DNA from: Endozoicomonadaceae bacterium
Lineage (GTDB): Bacteria > Pseudomonadota > Gammaproteobacteria > Pseudomonadales > Endozoicomonadaceae
Direction of reading: 5' to 3'
DNA length: 5,500 bases
Assembly (NCBI GenBank): GCA_023146365.1
Contig: JAGLCE010000081.1
Span: forward strand, 1-5,500
Below, piece by piece: positions 1 to 5,129 of this stretch. How positions within the stretch are numbered: the stretch's first letter is position 1; each line of letters begins with the position of its first letter. The notes beneath the pieces are model-generated. The model was given only the letters and a program-made list of their open reading frames with translations, was not told the DNA's origin and searched no databases. Both the position numbers and the translations under genes were made by a program.

Positions 1-219
1 ATCTTCAGAGTTAGAACGAGCATTGAGTACTTATATTAACAGTATCCAGTACCAGTATCTACGGACAGGATATACATCAATCAGTCATTGCCAATAGAGG
101 AAACTATTAGCGATCCCGTCAGGCACTATGTATTCATGAGTTGGGAAAAATCATACATCAATGAATTTTCCAGACATGAATGTTCATCTGCCCCTGTTGT
201 TAGCGGATACCGGTCACTA
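1..219. other. Left-edge spacer, no supported gene
   Basis: Apart from the doubtful edge frame ending at 97, this stretch holds no ORF with a credible start. A second plus-strand frame (about 40-267) is open but has no initiation signal and runs antisense into the coiled-coil gene. The only visible structure is a short run of CAGTA-based units at 40-59 (CAGTATC, CAGTAC, CAGTATC). No terminator with a U-tract follows the minus-strand gene that ends at 220. Confidence 0.5.
2..97 (+). other. Possible C-terminal tail of an unknown gene entering from the left edge
   Basis: Frame 2 is open from the window edge to a TAG at 95-97, giving 31 residues. It begins Ser-Ser-Glu-Leu-Glu-Arg-Ala-Leu-Ser-Thr-Tyr-Ile-Asn. 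The pattern of a helix with ELERAL followed by a Tyr-rich stretch loosely recalls the last helix of DDE integrase-type transposases, but there is no diagnostic motif and the run is short enough to be open by chance. It is recorded because a gene cut by the window edge would look like this. Whether it is real cannot be decided from this window. Confidence 0.15.
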
Positions 220-600
220 TCAATCGGCAGACCCTTCGGTTTTTTGCTCCGAATGAGCCTTTTCTAGATTAAACGTCAAGTTTTGAACTTGTTGCTGAAG
301 CTGTTTCTGCTTGCTTTTCAGTGTGTTTTTTTCTGTGGTCAGAACACGGTTCTGTTCTTGCAGACGCTTAACCTGCTTTTTCATTCGATCAGGATTATGC
401 GCACGAAGGGTCTTGACTTCACCATCCAGCCCTTTGGCCTGAATAGAAAATTTCAGCACTTTCTGTTCAGCCGCTTCTAGCTGAGATTTCAGCCCCTGCA
501 CTTCCTTAGTATGTAAGGAGGTAATATTCAACAGTGCCGCAAGCCTTCGTTGCTCAACTAAAGCGTGTTCTTCTGAAACGATAGAGTGTTCTTCTAAAAT
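220..600 (-). CDS. Small coiled-coil protein of unknown function, probable AUU/AUC start
   Basis: The frame encodes a hydrophilic, almost wholly helical protein rich in Gln, Lys, Glu and Leu. Heptad-like spacing of Leu/Val/Ile runs from about residue 20 to 118, with a break at the Asn-Pro-Asp of HNPDRMKKQVKRLQEQN. There is no signal peptide, membrane segment or catalytic motif, so it is probably a cytoplasmic oligomerising or scaffold protein; I do not recognise the family. The first standard start in frame is a TTG at 531 (103 aa), but it has no Shine-Dalgarno, and the frame stays open upstream. A perfect AGGAGG at 611-616 lies 7 nt before an in-frame ATC (603-601) and 10 nt before an ATT (600-598), with no ATG, GTG or TTG nearby. 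I take the ATT start (126 aa), by analogy with the AUU of infC. The N-terminus carries a 7-residue duplication (IILEEH / SIVSEEH). The stop is TGA at 222-220. It lies about 200 nt downstream of the serine dehydratase on the same strand, probably with its own leader. That the frame is real is likely; the start is uncertain. Confidence 0.6.
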   Translation of the reverse strand: MLEEHSIVSEEHALVEQRRLAALLNITSLHTKEVQGLKSQLEAAEQKVLKFSIQAKGLDGEVKTLRAHNPDRMKKQVKRLQEQNRVLTTEKNTLKSKQKQLQQQVQNLTFNLEKAHSEQKTEGSAD

Positions 601-606
601 GATAGG
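565..606. repeat. 21-bp imperfect tandem duplication
   Basis: Two adjacent 21-bp units (565-585 and 586-606) share GTGTTCTTCT and differ at only a few positions. Read on the minus strand they are in frame and encode successive copies ending in Glu-Glu-His at the very N-terminus of the coiled-coil protein. The upstream copy contains the candidate ATC/ATT start. Because the unit length is a multiple of three, gain or loss of a copy would not shift the frame. Confidence 0.75.
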
Positions 607-610
607 ATTT

Positions 611-616
611 CCTCCT
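611..616 (-). promoter_or_regulatory. Strong Shine-Dalgarno (AGGAGG) that decides the start of the coiled-coil gene
   Basis: The minus strand reads AGGAGG here, the full anti-16S core. The spacing is 7 nt to ATC (603-601) and 10 nt to ATT (600-598), both in frame with the coiled-coil ORF. No other frame in the next 30 nt begins with ATG, GTG or TTG, so the site argues that translation starts well upstream of the TTG at 531. Confidence 0.6.
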
Positions 617-622
617 GTGATA

Positions 623-667
623 GGTATTTTTACTTAAAATACCGCAACTGCTTGATGAGAAAGCAGT
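623..667 (-). promoter_or_regulatory. Two consecutive hairpins in the leader of the coiled-coil gene
   Basis: Two perfect inverted repeats sit back to back just upstream of the AGGAGG. One has 7-bp arms ACTGCTT/AAGCAGT (647-653 and 661-667, 7-nt loop). The other has 8-bp arms GGTATTTT/AAAATACC (623-630 and 636-643, 5-nt loop). The proximal hairpin ends 6 nt before the Shine-Dalgarno, so it could be an operator or a translational control element. The repeats are seen directly; a regulatory role is inference. Confidence 0.4.
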
Positions 668-792
668 GTTACTGTCAATCAATATAAGTCTTGCATGCCT
701 ATCTTTACACAAGAAATACGTCAGAGTGCGATATTATGCACTTTTTACCGATTGGCAAATAGTGCATTTGAATATATTTTACATATAGATTT

Positions 793-818
793 AATGTAAT
801 TCAGCAGAGAATTACATT
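793..818 (-). terminator. Perfect stem-loop overlapping the sdaA stop codon, possible terminator
   Basis: AATGTAATTC (793-802) and GAATTACATT (809-818) form a perfect 10-bp stem with a 6-nt loop. The sdaA TGA (803-801) falls inside it, so the last Cys codon also lies in the loop and stem. The stem is AT-rich and the minus-strand sequence after it lacks a proper U-tract, so it is not a textbook intrinsic terminator. It may instead stabilise the 3' end of the mRNA. Confidence 0.35.
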
Positions 819-2171
819 GGTAGCAAGTCCGCCAAGAGCCGTTTCTTTATATTTACTCTGCATGTCTTTGCCGGTTTGATGCATAGTTTCTATGACCTCA
901 TCCAGTGTGACCTGATGCGAGCCATCCCCACGCAATGCAAGCCGAGCGGCATTAATGCCCTTCACCGCTCCCATAGTATTACGTTCAATACAGGGAATCT
1001 GAACCAGACCGGATACAGGGTCACACGTCATACCGAGATTATGCTCCATACCAATCTCGGCAGCATTTTCTATCTGTTCAATCGTGCCACCCAAGACTGC
1101 CGCAAAACCTGCCGCAGCCATAGAACAGGCCACGCCAATTTCACCCTGACACCCCACCTCTGCGGCTGAAATAGAGGCATTCTTCTTGTAAAGAATCCCA
1201 ATAGCCGCCGCAGTTAGCATGAAATCAAAGAGTCCCTCTTCACAGGCATCGCTGCTGAAACGCAGATAGAAAGCAATAACCGCTGGAATTACGCCAGCAG
1301 CGCCGTTGGTAGGCGCCGTCACAATACGACCACCGGCTGCATTTTCTTCGTTCACAGCAAGCGCAAACAGACTAACCCAGTCGAGAACTAACAATGGGGC
1401 AATCGTATCACCATCGGACTGCTCTAACTCCTTAAAAAGATCACAGGCACGCCGTCTAACATTAAGACCGCCTGGTAAAATCCCCTCTGTGTGGCACCCC
1501 CTTTCAATACTCGCTTCCATGACATGCCAGAGGTTTCGCAACCCCTGCTGAACGGTGGCACAATCACCATTTAATACGATCTCATTTTTCATCATCAATT
1601 GCGCAATAGTCAGATTGTTTTGACAACAGATATTCAACAATTCCTCTGCTGAATCAAAAGGATACGGAACTTTCTTTACGTCAAGTATCTGACCACTCTT
1701 TGACGCCTGTAATTCACTGGCAGAAACAATAAAGCCACCACCGACAGAAAACCAGGTCTGATCAGCAATGACAATTCCCTCATCATTAAATGCCAGCAAA
1801 CGTAAGCCGTTAGGGTGCTCAGGCAAGGGTGTATTATTAAAAATAATATCCGTCTTGACATTAAAAGGAATTTTCCGGCCATCAGATAGATGAAGTTTGC
1901 ATTCACGACATACCGCCTCATAACGATCAAAAGAATTGACCGGATCAATCGTGTCTGGCATTTCACCCATGAGTCCGAGAACGATCGCTTGATCCGTCGC
2001 ATGCCCTATACCCGTTAACGCTAGAGCACCAAAAAGATCAGCTCGAAAGCGCACAACATCAACCAGCGGAATGGTACGAACGAACTGACAAGCAGCCTTC
2101 ATAGGGCCGACCGTATGGGAACTTGATGGACCTACACCAATCTTGAACAAATCAAAAACACTAAGAGTCAT
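801..2171 (-). CDS. sdaA: L-serine ammonia-lyase (L-serine dehydratase), iron-sulfur type
   Basis: This cytoplasmic enzyme deaminates L-serine to pyruvate and ammonium using a [4Fe-4S] cluster as Lewis acid; it feeds serine carbon into central metabolism. The 456-residue length is normal for the one-chain SdaA/SdaB/TdcG class. The N-terminal beta domain (about 1-155) carries GPSSSHTVGP at 14-23, near the start as in the family. The C-terminal alpha domain (about 183-451) carries TAPTNGAAGVIP at 285-296 and the cluster ligands Cys341 (EVGCQGE), Cys383 (TCDPVSG) and Cys394 (IPCIERN). The chain ends in Cys456, matching the C-terminal Cys that plugs the active site in the Legionella enzyme, so it looks intact and functional. 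The ATG at 2171 is used; GGGGGC just before it is a weak ribosome site. No serine transporter (sdaC-like) or regulator sits next to it in the window, and the nearest downstream gene is about 200 nt away, so it is probably transcribed alone. The enterobacterial paralogues SdaA, SdaB and TdcG cannot be told apart reliably by sequence; the symbol is the generic one. Confidence 0.97.
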   Translation of the reverse strand: MTLSVFDLFKIGVGPSSSHTVGPMKAACQFVRTIPLVDVVRFRADLFGALALTGIGHATDQAIVLGLMGEMPDTIDPVNSFDRYEAVCRECKLHLSDGRKIPFNVKTDIIFNNTPLPEHPNGLRLLAFNDEGIVIADQTWFSVGGGFIVSASELQASKSGQILDVKKVPYPFDSAEELLNICCQNNLTIAQLMMKNEIVLNGDCATVQQGLRNLWHVMEASIERGCHTEGILPGGLNVRRRACDLFKELEQSDGDTIAPLLVLDWVSLFALAVNEENAAGGRIVTAPTNGAAGVIPAVIAFYLRFSSDACEEGLFDFMLTAAAIGILYKKNASISAAEVGCQGEIGVACSMAAAGFAAVLGGTIEQIENAAEIGMEHNLGMTCDPVSGLVQIPCIERNTMGAVKGINAARLALRGDGSHQVTLDEVIETMHQTGKDMQSKYKETALGGLATNVILC

Positions 2172-2416
2172 AGTGCCCCCACAATAAAGTATTTATTTTT
2201 TGGCTTTTGTACTTAGCGGTCTGTCTGCACTACACAGCATTAATAACCGCAGCCAAAACGATGCTCAACAGTTACCAGAATCGATCCATACTTTCAAGAT
2301 GAATTTCTTAATTCGGAAAATACGAGAAAACAGTGGCTATCAATTGAGGCCATACTCCAGCTTGGATAAACAGAAAACAGAATACCACACTTCAGTTTGG
2401 CTTGAATAATAATTAG
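2172..2416. other. Spacer upstream of sdaA, no supported gene
   Basis: This stretch holds the sdaA promoter region on the minus strand, but I cannot pick a convincing -35/-10 pair. A 69-codon plus-strand frame (2200-2409) has no ribosome site and no recognisable motif; it reads out of the sdaA leader and is not credible. The right part may be the rotted 5' portion of the IS630 transposase that becomes recognisable from 2417, but I could not identify any of its conserved N-terminal motifs. Confidence 0.45.
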
Positions 2417-2727
2417 ATCAGAGTTTTCATCAAACATATAGTCCTTGATGGTGCTGGCTACCATCGTTCAAAGGAGGTGGTAGAGACAGCAGAAAGATTG
2501 GGAATAAAGCTACATGACCTCCCGTCTTACAGTCCTGTAATCTAAACACAATTGATCGACTATTGAAAGTCATGAATGAAGTTGATAGTAATAATGAATA
2601 CTTTGCAACTGTGAAGGAATTTCGACAAAGAATAAATCATTTTCTCGATGAAAGCCCACTCAAAATTGATGTTTCGTTGATTAACAGAATTAACGATAAT
2701 TTTCAGATGCTAAATCCTGAATATTGA
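2417..2727 (+). pseudogene. IS630-family transposase, C-terminal remnant (frameshifted)
   Basis: After a stop at 2414-2416 the frame reads KHIVLDGAGYHRSKEVVE, then LPSYSP, the typical second-Asp block (LDGAG.HRSK) and LPPYSP motif of IS630-type DDE transposases. At 2537-2538 two extra bases (GT) shift the frame and would give an immediate TAA. Skipping them restores NLNTIDRLLKVMNEV, then NNEYFATVKEFRQRI and RINDNFQ to a TGA at 2725-2727, the normal C-terminal order of the family. The catalytic Glu expected in NPIE is Asp (NTID). The N-terminal helix-turn-helix and the first catalytic Asp are missing. It is therefore a dead relic of roughly the last 100 residues of a protein normally over three times as long. 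No matching left inverted repeat is visible, so the element's borders are unknown. Confidence 0.88.
2537..2538 (+). other. Two-base insertion (GT) inactivating the IS630 transposase
   Basis: The codons on either side read Ser-Pro (2531-2536) and Asn-Leu-Asn (2539-2547). In IS630 proteins these are contiguous as YSPNLN. Only removal of these two bases joins them, which places the lesion to within a base or so. Confidence 0.75.
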
Positions 2728-3020
2728 ATTCGCTTGGATATAAGTATATTAACGTAATATACGGATAAGTCTCATCCTCGTAGTGATGTTTTTAGTTGGA
2801 GTTAAAATAGAAATTTCAAATATATGATTGTATAAAGGTTTTACGAATAGCCTTTCCTTTGAAAATGAAAATGAAAATTTTAAGCACTTTATTCCGTAAA
2901 AATCGCCAATTTAACCATTCTTTATGGCTTTTAAAAAAATGAGAAATCAGAAATTTGGTGGCGGTATAAGGTTGTCATGCAAAGATCTCAATTTATAACA
3001 GTGTTTGTATTAGTAACAAT

Positions 3021-3044
3021 CATCAAACATTCCATTGTTTGATG
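3021..3044. repeat. Perfect 9-bp inverted repeat (hairpin)
   Basis: CATCAAACA at 3021-3029 is the exact reverse complement of TGTTTGATG at 3036-3044, with a 6-nt loop. No gene lies next to it and no T-tract follows. It could be a worn transposon end, a protein-binding dyad or chance in AT-rich DNA. Confidence 0.5.
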
Positions 3045-3170
3045 GAAACTAAATAATAACAAATGAATCCAAAGCGTAAGGGTAAATTGTATGATAATAA
3101 CGCTTGAATAATTATTAACTCAATACTTGACCAATCACTTGTTTTTATGACGTTCAGAAAAATGGTGGGC

Positions 3171-3182
3171 TCAAACGTTTGA
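3171..3182. repeat. 12-bp perfect palindrome downstream of fieF
   Basis: TCAAACGTTTGA equals its own reverse complement. It lies 64 nt beyond the fieF stop. Without a loop or T-tract it is more like a dimeric protein-binding site than a terminator, and no function is evident. Confidence 0.45.
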
Positions 3183-3245
3183 CAGGGTAAACAAATCATC
3201 CGCGCCTTTCTTATTCACCGGCAACCTATGTTTTAATGTAGCGTT

Positions 3246-4124
3246 TCAGACAGGATCCATATGAAAGGTCACATCGGCATCAGGCATCCATTCCAGAATT
3301 GCTTCCTTGACATGCTCTCCAACATCATGAGCATGACGAACCGACTGCTCCCCTGGTATATCTAGATGGAACTGAATAATGGGTACTGTGCCAGAAATAC
3401 GCGTTCTCAGATTATGCACGCCAACCACCCCCGCTATACTAAGGATGGTTTTTTCAAGACGTTCAAGATCCTCTTCTGGCAAGGCTCGATCCATCAGCAT
3501 CTGAATGGCTTCCCAGCCCACTTTTCTAACACTGTACAACATATAAATACCAATCAGTATGGCAAAAATCGAATCAGCCTCGCGGTACCCCCTGGATGCC
3601 AGCGCAAGCGCCAGAATAACACTGATGTTGGTGATGAGATCCATCCGATAGTGCATCTCATCGGCCTTGATCGCAACGGAGTTCGTCTGACGAATTACGT
3701 AGTTTTGAATCGATAACAGAATCAAGGTACAGACGATAGAAAAGGCCATCACCACCATGGCAACCTGCTCATTCTCAATATGGTCATCGCCAGAAAGGTC
3801 ACCGAAGGCATGCAAAATCAGAAAAATAGCTGATCCTGCAATAAAAGCCGACTGTGCCAGCGCCGCCAACTGTTCCGCCTTGCCATGACCGAAATGGTGA
3901 TCTTCATCCGCAGGTTTTAGCGCTATATAAATAGCCACCATATTAATTAAGGAAGCAAAGGCGTCCAGCATGGAGTCAATGACCGTTGCCATCATGCTCA
4001 TTGAGCCACTCACCCACCACGCAAACAATTTAGCGATTATCAAAATAACAGAGGTAATAACAGAGGCAGTGGACGCCAGTTTAAGCAGCCGAGCATGCTG
4101 CTGCACATGAGGAGAGCTTGTCAT
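3246..4124 (-). CDS. fieF: Cation-diffusion-facilitator metal efflux pump, FieF/YiiP type
   Basis: This inner-membrane antiporter exports divalent cations (Zn2+, Fe2+, Cd2+ in the E. coli protein) in exchange for protons, as a homodimer. Numbered from the ATG at 4124 (292 aa), six membrane helices lie at about 18-37, 42-69, 84-106, 120-141, 161-177 and 184-199. A cytoplasmic dimerisation domain follows from about 205. Every metal ligand of YiiP is present: transport site A is Asp50, Asp54, His158 and Asp162. Site B is Asp73, His76 and His80 within PADEDHHFGHGKAE. The C-terminal binuclear site is His237, His253, His266, His288 and Asp290. The protein ends two residues after Asp290 and lacks the short basic tail of the E. 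coli protein. The frame continues 4 codons upstream to a TTG at 4136, but that start has no ribosome site; the ATG has GAAG 8 nt upstream and is preferred. It appears to be transcribed alone, with no metal-sensor gene nearby. Asp-His-Asp-Asp site A suggests Zn/Fe/Cd rather than Mn, but substrate is not proven. Confidence 0.95.
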   Translation of the reverse strand: MTSSPHVQQHARLLKLASTASVITSVILIIAKLFAWWVSGSMSMMATVIDSMLDAFASLINMVAIYIALKPADEDHHFGHGKAEQLAALAQSAFIAGSAIFLILHAFGDLSGDDHIENEQVAMVVMAFSIVCTLILLSIQNYVIRQTNSVAIKADEMHYRMDLITNISVILALALASRGYREADSIFAILIGIYMLYSVRKVGWEAIQMLMDRALPEEDLERLEKTILSIAGVVGVHNLRTRISGTVPIIQFHLDIPGEQSVRHAHDVGEHVKEAILEWMPDADVTFHMDPV

Positions 4125-4597
4125 ATCACACTTCAATCTAATTCAGAATATTTTACCCCCTACAATACCCTCTTTATTGACAAGACGCCAGACCAGTGAC
4201 GCTATGTGTAACATCTGAGTCATCAGCAATTCGTGGATGTCGTATCAATTGTCAAGCCTGACTCACCAAGCGACAACCCTGAAAACAACCCATGCGGCTT
4301 ATATCTCTGCAAGACACCAGCACAGCAGGATTCTCGCCAACACGCCACATTACAAACCATCTCAGAGTGTTCCATTCAGCCCCGAGAACAACCCCTTTCA
4401 CCAGGCCTATCAGAGATCCAGAGCTACCGCAAATTCATGCAAGGAAATTTGTTTCAGCCTATTGAAATCCCTTTTCGAGCACTCATTTTTACTCTGAATG
4501 CCAGTTTCACCGCTATGAGTCATGCATTTCAACGTTCGGCGGAGCTCATCTGTTTTTGGCTGTGTTGAGCATGATAGTCATATCACCTTCAACGATA
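4125..4597. other. Spacer between fieF and the IS30 relic, only doubtful ORFs
   Basis: This region contains the fieF leader on the minus strand (4125 to about 4230), where no confident promoter can be chosen. It also holds two overlapping plus-strand frames, 4233-4568 (111 codons, GTG start) and 4237-4497 (86 codons, ATG start). Neither has a Shine-Dalgarno, a recognisable motif or a persuasive codon pattern. The stretch 4553-4597 may hold eroded IS30 transposase codons: one frame reads VEHDSHITF, reminiscent of the EFAEH region of IS30 enzymes, before a single-base frame change. Confidence 0.4.
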
Positions 4598-4816
4598 GAC
4601 ATTTTCTGTTCCTACAGCTCTTGGGAGCGGGGGTTAAATGAGAGCACCAATGGCTTGCTGAGACAATATTTCCCAAAGAGTACAGACGTTAAAAAGGTCG
4701 ATCAGGTAGAGGTGAGGCGAGCATAGAAACGCCTTAACTCTCGACCAAGAAAAGATTTAAATTTCAAAACGCCCGCCCAAATAATGGCCGAACATAGGGC
4801 TGTGCTAGCAGCCTAA
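4598..4816 (+). pseudogene. IS30-family transposase, C-terminal remnant with in-frame stop
   Basis: The frame reads DIFCSYSSWERGLNES, then TNGLLRQYFPKSTDVKKV, the hallmark C-terminal block of IS30 transposases (YSSWERGTNENTNGLLRQYFPKSTD); the Glu of LNES is the catalytic third residue. After VRRA comes a TAG at 4724-4726. The same frame then continues with KRLNSRPRKDLNFKTPAQIM to a TAA at 4814-4816, the expected RLN.RPRK..L...TP ending. The nonsense codon and the loss of the first roughly three quarters of the protein (helix-turn-helix and first two Asp residues) make it a dead relic of about 70 codons. It is in the same orientation as the IS630 relic on the other side of fieF, but the families are unrelated. 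Confidence 0.9.
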
Positions 4817-4842
4817 GTGGTGATGAACTTGAAATTTGAATC
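4754..4842. repeat. 14-bp inverted repeat pair across the end of the IS30 relic
   Basis: GATTTAAATTTCAA at 4754-4767, inside the transposase codons for DLNFK, is the reverse complement of TTGAAATTTGAATC at 4829-4842 except at one base. The second copy lies in the probable right IS end. Confidence 0.6.
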
Positions 4843-4846
4843 CGCG
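4825..4846 (+). repeat. Probable right terminal inverted repeat of the IS30 relic
   Basis: Just after the transposase stop, GAACTTGAAATTTGAATCCG resembles the terminal repeats I associate with this IS30 subgroup (ACTTGAAATTTGAATCCG-like ends). The position, 8-30 nt past the stop, is where the right end should be. No matching left end is present in the window, in keeping with loss of the 5' part. The assignment rests on memory of family ends and on position. Confidence 0.4.
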
Positions 4847-5114
4847 CAGTATGAAATTAACATAATTTGTTATTATTTATTTGTAGAAATTAATGTATAA
4901 CCCAACAGTAGTCTTACTAATTAATTTTAAAGCTACAGGTAAAATTGAGATAAGATCTGTTTAGTTAAGTGGTTTCTGATAGAATGAAACGGTGAGTTTC
5001 CTCAATAATTTGATGATCAAAGCTTAGCGTTCAGAATATCAATGCCTTGCTTAATATCTTTATATTAATACTTAGGTTAGAATAGACTTATTATGTTTTT
5101 AATTAATATATTTT

Positions 5115-5120
5115 GGAGAG
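5115..5120 (+). promoter_or_regulatory. Shine-Dalgarno of the right-edge gene
   Basis: GGAGAG lies 9 nt before the ATG at 5130 in otherwise A/T sequence. It is the feature that makes this start convincing. Confidence 0.7.
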
Positions 5121-5129
5121 CATTTTTAT

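Larger units (their letters stand above)
2728..3245. other. AT-rich spacer with three palindromic elements, no gene
   Basis: Over 500 nt between the IS630 relic and the end of fieF contain no credible ORF on either strand. Three perfect dyads stand out. GTATATTA/TAATATAC lies at 2744-2751 and 2755-2762, with a 3-nt loop. CATCAAACA/TGTTTGATG lies at 3021-3029 and 3036-3044, with a 6-nt loop. The uninterrupted palindrome TCAAACGTTTGA lies at 3171-3182, just past the end of fieF. None is followed by a T-tract in the direction needed to make it a clear terminator for fieF. A simple GAAAAT run lies near 2858-2877. Confidence 0.55.
4817..5129. other. AT-rich leader region of the right-edge gene
   Basis: Beyond the probable IS30 end, the DNA to 5129 is markedly AT-rich, with no ORF of note. 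It must contain the promoter of the gene starting at 5130. Two TAGAAT hexamers resembling a -10 box occur at 4980-4985 and 5078-5083, but neither has a good -35 at the usual distance, so no promoter is assigned. Such AT-rich leaders are often bound by H-NS-type silencers in proteobacteria; that is inference. Confidence 0.4.

Noticed and set aside
283..480. 65-codon plus-strand ORF
   Set aside because: It lies antisense to the coiled-coil gene, and its Phe/Leu-rich product is what the complement of Lys/Gln/Glu codons produces.
670..710. TTGACA-like -35 box on the minus strand as promoter of the coiled-coil gene
   Set aside because: No acceptable -10 lies at 16-18 nt from it, so no promoter could be assigned.
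725..748. AGTGC...GCACT followed by TTTTT on the plus strand as a terminator
   Set aside because: The stem is only 5 bp, and no plus-strand gene precedes it.
876..1551. Plus-strand ORFs at 876-1169 and 1306-1551
   Set aside because: Both are antisense shadows of the intact sdaA frame, without ribosome sites or motifs.
1676..2002. 108-codon minus-strand ORF in another frame of sdaA
   Set aside because: It overlaps the conserved serine dehydratase frame completely and has no recognisable product.
2200..2409. 69-codon plus-strand ORF between sdaA and the IS630 relic
   Set aside because: It has no Shine-Dalgarno, no motif and a composition like random sequence; it starts inside the sdaA leader.
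3366..3716. 116-codon plus-strand ORF
   Set aside because: It is antisense to fieF, whose frame is supported by all metal-binding residues.
4125..4136. TTG at 4136 as the start of fieF (296 aa)
   Set aside because: It has no ribosome site; the ATG four codons later has GAAG at a workable distance and gives a family-like N-terminus.
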